The position numbers and the translations under genes are program-made. 64,000 nucleotides of DNA from assembly GCA_024234975.1 (NCBI GenBank), contig JACKNH010000021.1, positions 4,202 to 68,201 of the forward strand, read 5' to 3'. The notes below the pieces were generated by a model. It worked only from the letters and a program-made list of their open reading frames with translations. It ran no database searches and was not told where the DNA came from. Shown one piece after another: positions 19,348 to 27,598 of this stretch. The number at the start of each line of letters is the position of its first letter. Position 1 is the stretch's first letter. The stretch is from Gammaproteobacteria bacterium. GTDB lineage: Bacteria > Pseudomonadota > Gammaproteobacteria > Ga0077536.

Positions 19348-19794
19348 CTACTGCGGCCGGATAGTCATGACGGCGCACGGCGCTTCGCGAACCACCCGCT
19401 CGGCGACACTGCCCATCAACATGTGAGGCAGCCCGGTGCGACCGTGGGTTCCCATTACGATGAGGTCGACCCCTTGTTCCTTGGCGTAGTTGAGAATTTC
19501 GTAATACGGCGCTCCTTCGGCCACCACGCGCACCACGTTTACGCCTGCGCCGACGGCGGCGTCCGGAACTTCGAGCAGTGATTTCTCCGCCTGTGCTTTG
19601 ACTTCCTTGCGCCATTCAACCGGCAGGTAGGCTTCGGTGACGCCGTAGGCAGCGATAGCTGCGATGTCCTGCACAACGTGCATCACATGGAGTTCGGCGC
19701 CGAAGCGTCGTGCCAATTCACAGGCAATTCCCAATGCACGGTTTCCCGACGGGCTGAAATCGGTTGGATACAGAATGCGCTTGAATTCGAGCAT
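19348..19794 (-). CDS. Universal stress protein (UspA family)
   Basis: A 148-residue single-domain Usp. It begins FKRILYPTDFSPSGNRALGIA and contains the ATP-binding signature GTHGRTGLPHMLMGSVAERVV, matching the G-2x-G-9x-G(S/T) pattern of ATP-binding Usp proteins. Soluble and cytosolic; probably a homodimer that responds to stress. It stands alone, divergent from the sphingolipid locus with 214 bp between the starts. Confidence 0.9.
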   Translation of the reverse strand: MLEFKRILYPTDFSPSGNRALGIACELARRFGAELHVMHVVQDIAAIAAYGVTEAYLPVEWRKEVKAQAEKSLLEVPDAAVGAGVNVVRVVAEGAPYYEILNYAKEQGVDLIVMGTHGRTGLPHMLMGSVAERVVREAPCAVMTIRPQ

Positions 19795-20008
19795 GGTCGT
19801 TCTCCCACTGGCGTTTGGCTAGTCTGGGCCGCAGGCCATGCCGGGGTATTGATCCTGCTCAATTGCGGATCCGGCGTCAGCCCCGGCATCTGGTCCATAC
19901 GGGCCCGATGAAATCTACTACAGCCGCGGTTCGCATGCACCGTGCAGGCAGTGGCATGCCAGGGTCGCAATCTTTACCATGGACACCCTTCTCAACTGGT
20001 GAGCCCCC

Positions 20009-21151
20009 ATGGCGCTGCAGATAGTTCCCGTCTCCGATGCTCGTGCGCTCGATACCTTCATTCGTGTTCCATGGACGGTCTACCGCGACGATGCACATTG
20101 GGTGCCACCGTTGCTGCTTGAACGCAAGGAAGCGCTGTCGAAAAAGAATCCGTTTTTCGAGCATGCGCAGTGGCAGGGATTCACCGCGCTGATGGATGGC
20201 AGACCGGTGGGGCGCATCAGTGCGCAGATCGATTCGTTACATCAGGAACGATACCAGGATGCGACCGGCTATTTCGGTCTGTTTGAATCACCCGATGATA
20301 AGCAGATAGCGTCCGCACTGTTCGCGGCGGCGGAAAGCTGGTTGCTGGATCGTGGTATGCGTGCAACTGTCGGGCCGTTAAACCTGGGCATCAACCAGGA
20401 AGTGGGATTACTCGTGGAAGGCTTCGATCAGCCCCCCAACATCATGATGGGCCATGCACCGCGATACTACGGGCCGTTGGTGGAAGCATGTGGTTACGAG
20501 AAAGCGGTCGATGTACTGGCTTACGAAATCGGCCGCAAGGAAGATCGCATCGTCGAAGCCATGGAACCGTTCGTCAGGCGGCTACCCGAAAACCTTGTTG
20601 TCCGCCCCCTGGACACATCGCGCAAGGCGGCCGAACTGGATGCACTACGCGATATTTTCAACGACGCCTGGTCTGGCAATTGGGGCTTCGTGCCATTCAC
20701 TGAAAACGAATTCCGCGCCGTAGGCAATGAAATGCTGATGCTGTTGCCGCGTGATTTCATCCAGATTGCCGAAATCGATGGTGAGCCGGTTGCCTTCATC
20801 ACCTTGCTGCCCAATATCAATGAAGCGCTCGCCGACCTCGATGGTCGCCTGCTGCCATTCGGCTGGCTGAAACTGCTGTGGCGGTTGAAGGTGAAGTTTC
20901 CAACCTCGGGCCGCGTCGCCTTGATGGGCGTGCGCAAACACCTGCAGCGCACCCGCCTGGGCCCGGGCCTCGCCTATGCCGTTATCCGCGAAGTCCGCAA
21001 AGCCGCGCTGGCCCATGGCCTTACCCGGGTGGAGTTCTCGTGGATTCTGGAGCAGAACAAGCCCACCCGTCACATCATCGAATTGATCGGCGGCACGATT
21101 AACAAGCGCTACCGGCTTTATCGTAAGAACCTCGGCGCAACAGTGGTCTGA
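20009..21151 (+). CDS. GNAT-like N-acyltransferase, candidate bacterial ceramide synthase
   Basis: A 380-residue cytosolic protein of the large GNAT-fold family: ALQIVPVSDARALDTFIRVPW, DDAHWVPPLLLERKEAL, GRISAQIDSLHQER, GPLNLGINQEVGLLVEGF, MMGHAPRYYGPLVEACGYEK. In Caulobacter crescentus a protein of this general type, bCerS, N-acylates the sphingoid base (established there). I infer the same role because all the other predicted ceramide genes (spt, acp, cerR, aasR) lie within 12 kb. First gene of a three-gene run: the next start is 4 bp after this stop. Alternative: an amino-acid N-acyltransferase making another acyl lipid. Confidence 0.72.
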   Translation: MALQIVPVSDARALDTFIRVPWTVYRDDAHWVPPLLLERKEALSKKNPFFEHAQWQGFTALMDGRPVGRISAQIDSLHQERYQDATGYFGLFESPDDKQIASALFAAAESWLLDRGMRATVGPLNLGINQEVGLLVEGFDQPPNIMMGHAPRYYGPLVEACGYEKAVDVLAYEIGRKEDRIVEAMEPFVRRLPENLVVRPLDTSRKAAELDALRDIFNDAWSGNWGFVPFTENEFRAVGNEMLMLLPRDFIQIAEIDGEPVAFITLLPNINEALADLDGRLLPFGWLKLLWRLKVKFPTSGRVALMGVRKHLQRTRLGPGLAYAVIREVRKAALAHGLTRVEFSWILEQNKPTRHIIELIGGTINKRYRLYRKNLGATVV

Positions 21152-21155
21152 CGCG

Positions 21156-21938
21156 TTGCCAGCGGGATTCTCCACCATCGTCCTCGCCGGCGAACGTCCC
21201 GGCGGCAGCGTCTTGAGCAGATCGGCAGGGGTCGACGCCAACGTGCTCGTGCCGGTGCAGGGAATGCCGTGCCTGCAACGCGTACTGACGACATTGGCTG
21301 CCACCGCCTCAGTGCAGCCCGCCGTAGTCGTGGGGCCGGCCGCATCGATCATGAAGGCGCATGGGGAAATTGCACAGTGGCTGGCGCAGACAGGGTTTCG
21401 CTGGCTACCGCCACAACCCGGACCGGCGGCCAGCGGCCTGGCTGGCCTTGAACAGGTGTCGCAACCGACGTTATTGACGACCGGGGACCACGCGCTGCTT
21501 ACCCCTGCCATAGTGAATCGATTCATCGCCGATGCGGCCGCGCTGAAGGCGGATTTCGTCGTCGGGCTGGTGCCCTACGAAAACGTCCGCGCACGCTATC
21601 CGCAATCACGCCGTACCGTACTGAGATTTTCCGATGGCGGCTTTTGTGGCAGTAACCTGTTTGCGATAATAACGCCCGCCGGGGCCGACGCTCTCAGACT
21701 CTGGCGACGTTTCGAGGCTGACCGCAAGAAACCGTGGAAGATTGCGCACGGCCTCGGCCCGGGACTGTTGCTCCGTTACCTGCTTCGTCTGGCCAGTGTC
21801 GACGACGCGATGCAGGTGTTGTCCGAGCGCGCGGGATGCCGGATACGGTGCGCGAAGATAGAAGACTGCCATGCCGCAATCGACGTGGATTCCGAAGCTG
21901 ACTGGCAACTCGCCGAGAAAATACTAAGTGAACACTGA
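21156..21938 (+). CDS. MobA-like nucleotidyltransferase in sphingolipid locus
   Basis: A 260-residue Rossmann-like NTP transferase beginning with TTG 21156. The nucleotide-binding loop TIVLAGERPGGSVLSR replaces the usual LAGGxGxRMG, and the metal-site strand reads LLTTGDHALLTPAIV. A later block PYENVRARYPQSRRT and YLLRLASVDDAMQVL resemble MobA-like proteins that activate phosphorylated polar groups rather than molybdopterin. In this context it may make an NDP-activated sphingolipid headgroup (inference). It starts 4 bp after the ceramide synthase candidate and overlaps the hydroxylase gene by 11 bp, so the three are probably one operon. Confidence 0.65.
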   Translation: MPAGFSTIVLAGERPGGSVLSRSAGVDANVLVPVQGMPCLQRVLTTLAATASVQPAVVVGPAASIMKAHGEIAQWLAQTGFRWLPPQPGPAASGLAGLEQVSQPTLLTTGDHALLTPAIVNRFIADAAALKADFVVGLVPYENVRARYPQSRRTVLRFSDGGFCGSNLFAIITPAGADALRLWRRFEADRKKPWKIAHGLGPGLLLRYLLRLASVDDAMQVLSERAGCRIRCAKIEDCHAAIDVDSEADWQLAEKILSEH

Positions 21939-22725
21939 TACCGATACGCTCCCTGTTCCGCCGACCGCAAAGAAACCGCTCAAGCGTCGTCTGGTGCATT
22001 ACCTCGGTAAGAAATTTCTGCAGATCATCTGGGCGTTCCAGGCACGCCATTCGAAGGTCAGCACCACACCGTTTCTGCGCAACGATGAGTTCCCGTTCAT
22101 CCATATCCTGGAGGACAACTGGCGGGAGATTCGCGAAGAACTCGAGCAGGTCCTCAAACAGGAACAGGACATTCCGGCGTTCCACCAGATTTCGCCCGAC
22201 CAGGCCCGCATCTCCAAGGGCACCGACTGGAAGACGTTCGCGTTGCTTGTGCTGGGAGTGAAGATCGATCAGAACCGGGCGCAATGTCCGCGTACTTCGG
22301 CGCTGCTCGACAGCATTCCGAACCTGCAGAACGCATGGTTTTCGATTCTCGCCCCGCACTACCACATCCCGCCACACAAAGGGCCGACCAAAGCGCTGGT
22401 GCGCTGTCATCTCGGACTGCGGGTGCCGCAGGCATGGGAGCGCTGCTGGATCCGTGTCGACGATCAGAAGTACAACTGGCGGGAAGGCAAAGTGGTGATG
22501 TTCGATGACACGTTCGAACACGAAGTTCTGAACGACACCGACGAACAGCGTGTGGTGCTGTTCCTGGATGTTGACCGTCCGACCGACAACATCGGCGCGC
22601 TGTTCAATCGCTGGGTACTGAGGCTCATCAAGTCCAGCCACTACTTCAAGGATCCGTTACGCAACCTCGCGGCGTGGAACCGGCAGCATCCGCCGCAGAC
22701 CATGGACCTCAAGAATCTTCATTGA
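21928..22725 (+). CDS. Aspartyl/asparaginyl beta-hydroxylase-family (LpxO-like) dioxygenase
   Basis: A 265-residue Fe(II)/2-oxoglutarate dioxygenase of the AspH family, GTG start at 21928. The double-stranded beta-helix shows WFSILAPHYHIPPHKGPTK with a candidate iron-binding His, then VRCHLGLRVP, and MFDDTFEHEVLNDTDEQRVV with the second His. The conserved Arg after it would bind 2-oxoglutarate. An amphipathic N-terminal stretch (KKFLQIIWAFQARHSK) may associate with the membrane. The family includes LpxO, which hydroxylates lipid A acyl chains, so I infer hydroxylation of the ceramide acyl chain or base. It overlaps the nucleotidyltransferase gene by 11 bp. Confidence 0.75.
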   Translation: MNTDTDTLPVPPTAKKPLKRRLVHYLGKKFLQIIWAFQARHSKVSTTPFLRNDEFPFIHILEDNWREIREELEQVLKQEQDIPAFHQISPDQARISKGTDWKTFALLVLGVKIDQNRAQCPRTSALLDSIPNLQNAWFSILAPHYHIPPHKGPTKALVRCHLGLRVPQAWERCWIRVDDQKYNWREGKVVMFDDTFEHEVLNDTDEQRVVLFLDVDRPTDNIGALFNRWVLRLIKSSHYFKDPLRNLAAWNRQHPPQTMDLKNLH

Positions 22726-22752
22726 CGAACGTCGCGCGTTACGCCGGCCGCG

Positions 22753-23277
22753 CTATTTGGGGATGACCTGCACCTTCACCCGGCGGTCACCCGCGGTACG
22801 AAAAATACGTTTGGACAGCAGGTATTCAATGGCTGAGGCGTCTATCTTGCGGCCGCCTTCATCCAGTGCCGCCGCGCCATCGAGCCGGAGGATATTCTCG
22901 GCACGGGCATACTCAATGTGATCGCTGTGGCCGTCTACGGTGTTCCTGCCACCCGCCAGCACCACTCGAATCCTTGCCGGCGCGCCATCGACCACCACCA
23001 TGTCCGGTTCTTCCAAGGCGCCGCGGAGTTCCGCATGATCGGCGGTCACGGCCCAGCGCGGCGCATTGATCCGTACGCCACCCTCGACCACGATGCCACC
23101 CCCTTCATCCATTTCCCAGGCCTCGTCCGCCCGCACGGTGACGGTGTCCGTGGTGGACAGGCGCAAGGGCTGTTCGCCAGCCCCGACTACTCCCGGCAGG
23201 CACACGGCAAGGGTCAGCACGGCCAGTGTGAATCCACGCCTGGGTGCCGGAACCGACAATGGTTGATTTAGTGGCAT
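22753..23277 (-). CDS. OstA/LptA-like periplasmic protein
   Basis: A 174-residue exported protein. Signal peptide of about 32 residues ending LPGVVGAGE. The remainder is the OstA/LptA beta-jellyroll pattern: VRADEAWEMDEGGGIVVEGG, RWAVTADHAELRG, GHSDHIEYARAENILRLDG and ASAIEYLLSKRIFRT. In lipopolysaccharide export, LptA bridges the periplasm. This one lies divergently beside lptF/lptG-like genes within a sphingolipid locus, so it may form a sphingolipid bridge (inference). Alternatively it is the cell's ordinary LptA displaced from its usual site beside lptC/lptB. The LptF start is 83 bp away in the opposite direction. Confidence 0.75.
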   Translation of the reverse strand: MPLNQPLSVPAPRRGFTLAVLTLAVCLPGVVGAGEQPLRLSTTDTVTVRADEAWEMDEGGGIVVEGGVRINAPRWAVTADHAELRGALEEPDMVVVDGAPARIRVVLAGGRNTVDGHSDHIEYARAENILRLDGAAALDEGGRKIDASAIEYLLSKRIFRTAGDRRVKVQVIPK

Positions 23278-23360
23278 AGGGGCTGGATTATAGCGCCATT
23301 CACCCGCCTGCCGGCGCTCCAGGGCCCGGCTCGCGAAACTCTTTCTACGGACACGCTTTT

Positions 23361-24416
23361 TTGATTATCGACCGATACCTGACCCGCCAGATCGCGGTGA
23401 GCTTCGCCGCCGTCAGCAGCATCCTGGTGGTCATTTTCCTGTCCTACAGTCTGACCCGGTTCCTGACCGATGCCGCCAGCGGTGTACTGCGTGCCGAGGA
23501 AGTCGTCACACTGACCATGCTGGAGGTGCTGGTGGCACTTGAGGTACTGCTGCCGATCGCACTTTACTTCGGCCTTATTGTCGGTGTCAGCAATCTGCAC
23601 GTGAATTCCGAAATCATCGCGCTGCAATCCTGCGGCATCAGCGAACAGCGCATGCAGCGTCCGATCATTGTCTTCACCGGTGCGCTGATTCTGTTTGTCG
23701 CTTTCGTTTCCACGGTGGCGCGACCCTGGGCTTACCAGAAGATGTACTCGATGGAAGCCAATGCTGAAGCGTCGTCGGACATCGACCGCATCAAGGGCGG
23801 CGAATTCTATCTTTACGACGACGACCGGCGCGTGGTCTTTGTCAATTCGATCACCGACAACGGGACCGTGCTGCACAACATTTTTGTCCGCACCCGTCGT
23901 GATGACAGCCTGGAAATCATCAGCGCGGGTAGTGGGCGGGTTGAGACCTTTGTCGATGCCTCGCGCCACCGTCTGACACTCAACAATGCGCATATCTATA
24001 AACAGGTCGAGGACGGCCCGAACTTTGCCGGGACATTCGGCAAATTGAGCTTCTATATCAAGGCCGCCGTGCCAGAAGACATCAGTCACAAGAGCAAAAG
24101 CAAAACGACGCTGGCACTGCTGCAGCCCGCGACACCCGAAGACAGCGCAGAACTGCAATGGCGGCTGTCCACACCGATATCGACGTTATTGCTGTCATTG
24201 CTTGCGCTACACATGAGCCGCAGTAAACCGCGTGAAGGACGGATGACCAAGTTGCCGTTGGCGCTGGGAATCTATGCAGTGTATTTCAACCTGCTCGGGG
24301 TAAGCCGCAACTGGGTTGAACAACAGTTGTTTCCGGTTATCTGGTGGGTACCCGGCCTGCTGGTCGCGGTATTGATCGCATGGTCATGGCTGGAACTCCG
24401 GGCAAGGCGGCGATGA
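23361..24416 (+). CDS. lptF: LptF-like permease of a lipid-extracting ABC exporter
   Basis: A 351-residue inner-membrane protein of the LptF/LptG (YjgP/YjgQ) family, TTG start giving MIIDRYLTRQIAVSFAAVSS. Six membrane helices are apparent: three before a beta-jellyroll periplasmic domain (about 105-265) and three after it, ending SWLELRARRR. LptF pairs with LptG and the LptB ATPase to extract lipopolysaccharide from the inner membrane (established for E. coli). Whether this copy serves LPS or sphingolipid is open; the location argues for the latter. It is followed 4 bp later by lptG. Confidence 0.85.
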   Translation: MIIDRYLTRQIAVSFAAVSSILVVIFLSYSLTRFLTDAASGVLRAEEVVTLTMLEVLVALEVLLPIALYFGLIVGVSNLHVNSEIIALQSCGISEQRMQRPIIVFTGALILFVAFVSTVARPWAYQKMYSMEANAEASSDIDRIKGGEFYLYDDDRRVVFVNSITDNGTVLHNIFVRTRRDDSLEIISAGSGRVETFVDASRHRLTLNNAHIYKQVEDGPNFAGTFGKLSFYIKAAVPEDISHKSKSKTTLALLQPATPEDSAELQWRLSTPISTLLLSLLALHMSRSKPREGRMTKLPLALGIYAVYFNLLGVSRNWVEQQLFPVIWWVPGLLVAVLIAWSWLELRARRR

Positions 24417-24420
24417 ACCA

Positions 24421-25539
24421 ATGAAGACACTGGATCGTTACGTCACCGGGTATTTCGTCAAAGCGTTACTGCTTGTATCGGTCATGCTGTTGGCGCTGTT
24501 CTCGTTCGTATCGCTGGTCGACGAACTCGATAATGTCGGCCAGGGCAGTTTCACGATGCAGGACGCGATCGCCATTGTGGCGTTGACCATGCCAAAGCGG
24601 ATTCTCGACCTGCTGCCGACCATTGCGCTTCTCGGCACTGTCATCGGCCTGGGCAGCATGGCGGGTAACCGGGAAATCGTCATCCTGCGGGCGCTGGGCT
24701 GGTCTCCATGGCGCATCGGGCGCCCCGTTTTGCTGCTGGTTGCATTGCTTGCCGTGCTGGTCCCGGTGACACAGCACCTCATCATTCCACCGTTGGAACG
24801 GCAGGCCGGAGAATTGCGTGCGCACTCTCTGTCTGATTCGTTCGTCAGCGCCTCCAGCAGTGAATTCTGGACGCGCAGCGGCCAGTTCCTGGTGCGGGTG
24901 GGGGCGGCGACAATGGGTGTCGCACCGGAGGACATCGAGATCTACCAGATCGACGAAACCGGCAACGTCAGCCAGGTCACGCGCGCCGCGCAGGCGGACA
25001 TTCTCGAGGACAACCGCTGGCTGCTGCACGATGTGCGTATCAGTCAGCTGCGGGAAGATGAAGTCAAGGACAGTGCAATCGAATCCCTCGAATGGGAAAG
25101 CTTTCTGTCCGAAAAGCAGATGTCGGCGTTTCTCGTGCCAGCACAGACACTGTCGCTGATCGACCTGTCCCGCTACATCAAGCGCCTGACCACCAGTGGA
25201 CTTTCCACCTTGCGATTCCGCCTGATTTTCTGGCAGCAGGCGGCGATCCCGCTGTCGCTGATCGCCATGACCATTGTCGGTCTGCCCTTCGTGATGGGCT
25301 CAACGCGCTCGTTCTCGGCGGGATCGCGTATTGCGGTCGGTGCGACGATCGGCATCGTGTTTTACCTGCTGCAACAGGTGGCCGGACATGTCACGCTGAT
25401 TGCGGAATTGAACCCTGTGCTGACGTCGTTGTTGCCCAGTTTCATTCTGTTGATCATCGGCCTGACTTCGATGCGGAAGGTTGCGCCGCCCAACCCGCTC
25501 CGCGGCGCCGTCACCACGCAAACTGCTCCGTCGTCCTGA
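24421..25539 (+). CDS. lptG: LptG-like permease of a lipid-extracting ABC exporter
   Basis: A 372-residue partner of the preceding LptF-like protein. It begins MKTLDRYVTGYFVKALLLVS and contains the coupling-helix region GNREIVILRALGWSPWRIGRP, a periplasmic jellyroll (about 130-270) and three C-terminal helices. MVGLPFVMGSTRSFSAGSRI is typical of LptG. The 3' end overlaps the convergent metallophosphatase gene by 29 bp. No LptB-type ATPase is in this locus, so a shared LptB elsewhere would be needed. Confidence 0.85.
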   Translation: MKTLDRYVTGYFVKALLLVSVMLLALFSFVSLVDELDNVGQGSFTMQDAIAIVALTMPKRILDLLPTIALLGTVIGLGSMAGNREIVILRALGWSPWRIGRPVLLLVALLAVLVPVTQHLIIPPLERQAGELRAHSLSDSFVSASSSEFWTRSGQFLVRVGAATMGVAPEDIEIYQIDETGNVSQVTRAAQADILEDNRWLLHDVRISQLREDEVKDSAIESLEWESFLSEKQMSAFLVPAQTLSLIDLSRYIKRLTTSGLSTLRFRLIFWQQAAIPLSLIAMTIVGLPFVMGSTRSFSAGSRIAVGATIGIVFYLLQQVAGHVTLIAELNPVLTSLLPSFILLIIGLTSMRKVAPPNPLRGAVTTQTAPSS

Positions 25540-26398
25540 AGGTCGTTCCTTCGAAAGTCTTGAGCGTCATGCTGATCTGCGGTCGACCGGCGCCGGCATC
25601 GATATCGAACAACCTGTAGGACGCAAACTCCGGCCCTCTGACACTGGATGCGGATGCCGTGCCGAAGCACCAGCCATGCGGTCCCACCCGGTGTTTGCTG
25701 TCATGATGCAGGTGACCGTGAAGAACCAGATCGACATGGTGCTGTTCCAGTAGCGCACCCAGGCGCTCATCCTCAATGAGACTGCGCCGACGCGACGTCA
25801 TACCCCGGAATGGCGGATGATGGAGCGCCACGCATCGCACACGCTCCCGCTTGTCCCGGTTCGATTCTGCAAGCAGCGTGGTCAGGCTTGCGAATTGCTC
25901 ATCGCCAAGCCGACCCATGGCGGAGCCCGGTGCTGTTGCGCAAGCGCTGGTCAGCCCGATGACATCGACCAGCGGCAACCGCCACAGTCGGGGGTACGCC
26001 GAGCAATCTTCCGCCGGCTTCAGGTAGGCGTCCCACGCTTGATTGAAACACGGCAGCGCTTCGGATGTGTAGGCATCGTGATTGCCGGGAACCAGAATGA
26101 TCGGTGCGACGGTAGCCAGTTCGTCCAGCCATCCTCGCGCAACGGCAATCTCCTGCGGCAGACCAATGTGCACGAGGTCGCCGGTCAGTACGATCGCATC
26201 AACATTCTCACGCGCGATGGCTTCCGTCACGCTATCCAGCATATGACGTTGATGTATCGCACGGCGCTTGCGTCGCCACGATAGAAATCCCAGCAGTTGC
26301 TTCAGTCCCAGCTGCCGCCACGATACCCCGTCGAGCGAAGTCAGGTGAGGGTCAGTCAGGTGGACCAGCCGCTGTCGTGCATGAGGTTCTTGTGTCAT
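25511..26398 (-). CDS. Calcineurin-like metallophosphoesterase
   Basis: A 295-residue soluble phosphoesterase with the full metal-ligand set: LVHLTDPHLT (DxH), VLTGDLVHIG (GD), LVPGNHDAYT (GNHD), CVALHHPPF (H) and LVLHGHLHHD (GHxH). The substrate is unknown. Position between lptG and the Tam41-like gene suggests removal of phosphate from a lipid or headgroup intermediate, for example a phosphorylated ceramide derivative (inference). It resembles the UDP-diacylglucosamine- and cAMP-hydrolase branch of the superfamily. Divergent from the Tam41-like gene with 222 bp between them. Confidence 0.82.
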   Translation of the reverse strand: MTQEPHARQRLVHLTDPHLTSLDGVSWRQLGLKQLLGFLSWRRKRRAIHQRHMLDSVTEAIARENVDAIVLTGDLVHIGLPQEIAVARGWLDELATVAPIILVPGNHDAYTSEALPCFNQAWDAYLKPAEDCSAYPRLWRLPLVDVIGLTSACATAPGSAMGRLGDEQFASLTTLLAESNRDKRERVRCVALHHPPFRGMTSRRRSLIEDERLGALLEQHHVDLVLHGHLHHDSKHRVGPHGWCFGTASASSVRGPEFASYRLFDIDAGAGRPQISMTLKTFEGTTFRTTEQFAW

Positions 26399-26620
26399 TG
26401 ATACTTTGTAATTTCAGCTGCGGGCGCGGAACCCGATCGGCCATACCGGTCAAGGTGACATGACAGCACGCCTGGCGCAGCGTCGGCAAGTCACCGTCCG
26501 ACAGTTATAATTCCGTCTCTTCGCCCGCGAACCTGCCATGATGAAACCACTACATGACTGCGCCATGGATTACGGCGCCCGACGACCGGAGCGCGGCGGG
26601 CCGCAGATTGGACCTCATCC

Positions 26621-27568
26621 ATGATGGCGTTGCCGCGATTGACGGAACTGCTTGCGGCCCAGGCCCATAACGACATTGCCGCCGACGATGCTGATGTGCA
26701 GACCCTGCTGTCACTGATCATTGACCGGCATGGCAATGCCGTCCGCGCGGTGCTGCTCTACGGCTCCTACCTGCGTGGCACCCGTGGCACGTTGCTGGAT
26801 TTCTACGTACTGGTGGACGATTACGCTGGCGCGCTGCCGGCGTGGTGGCAGCGTCTGGGTAATCGACTGCTGCCGCCCAACGTTTACTACCTGCAACAGC
26901 GGCACGCGGACGGACGTGCGATCAACGCCAAATACGCCGTTGTCAGTGTCCCGCATTTCGAGCACTTGCTCGCCAACGATTTCCACTCGTACTTCTGGGC
27001 CAGGTTCACCCAGCCCTGTGCGTTGATCTGGACGGCAGATTCAACCCTTCAGGGTCGTGTTGCACACGCCAGAGCATCAGCCGTCGCCAGTTTTGCCCGC
27101 CGCGTATTGCCGTTGTTCGAAGGCTCCGCACCGTTCAGTGCCGCTGAACTGTGGCGTCGGGGATTGAATCTCACCTACGGCTGCGAGCTGCGCAGCGAAG
27201 GCGCGGGCAAGGGTACTACGCTGGTCGACGCGGAGCCCGAATACTGGCAGCAGTTGACCAGCGCGCTGGCCCAGGACACCCAGTGGTTGAGCGCAGCGGC
27301 GGATGGTCGTTGGTTCGCAACGCTGGAAACCAGCAGTGAGGCGACGCTTTGGGGCTGGCGCGTGCGGCGCTGGCAAGGCAAGCTGCTTTCAGTCCTGCGC
27401 CTTATCAAAGGGGCGCTCACGTTCAATGACCCACTGGACTACGTGCTGTGGAAGATCGAACGGCACAGCGGTGTACATGTCGAACCCACGCCCCTCCAGC
27501 GCCGTTGGCCGTTGCTGTTCGCGTGGCCGTTGTTGTGGCGGGTCTATCGCCGTGGCGGCTTCCGCTGA
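26621..27568 (+). CDS. Tam41-like (MMP37 family) cytidylyltransferase
   Basis: A 315-residue protein with features of mitochondrial Tam41, a CDP-diacylglycerol synthase of the nucleotidyltransferase fold. Residues 45-67 carry VLLYGSYLRGTRGTLLDFYV, where GS and Asp60 stand in the catalytic positions, followed by VDD. Further matches are LPPNVYYLQQ and INAKYAVVSVPHFEHLLAND, echoing the Tam41 PNVYYN and KYGVxSxxDLxxDL blocks. The C-terminal part is basic and ends LLWRVYRRGGFR. If the match holds, it would activate a phospholipid, perhaps phosphorylated ceramide, with CTP. Convergent with spt, 30 bp apart. The sequence match is by eye and needs a profile search. Confidence 0.62.
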   Translation: MMALPRLTELLAAQAHNDIAADDADVQTLLSLIIDRHGNAVRAVLLYGSYLRGTRGTLLDFYVLVDDYAGALPAWWQRLGNRLLPPNVYYLQQRHADGRAINAKYAVVSVPHFEHLLANDFHSYFWARFTQPCALIWTADSTLQGRVAHARASAVASFARRVLPLFEGSAPFSAAELWRRGLNLTYGCELRSEGAGKGTTLVDAEPEYWQQLTSALAQDTQWLSAAADGRWFATLETSSEATLWGWRVRRWQGKLLSVLRLIKGALTFNDPLDYVLWKIERHSGVHVEPTPLQRRWPLLFAWPLLWRVYRRGGFR

Positions 27569-27598
27569 AGCCCGTTCCTGGGCCGAGGGGCTGCCCGA

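Noticed and set aside
19043..19615. Minus-strand 190-residue frame overlapping the universal stress gene
   Set aside because: Arginine-rich shadow in another frame; no motif, and the Usp frame is clearly the gene.
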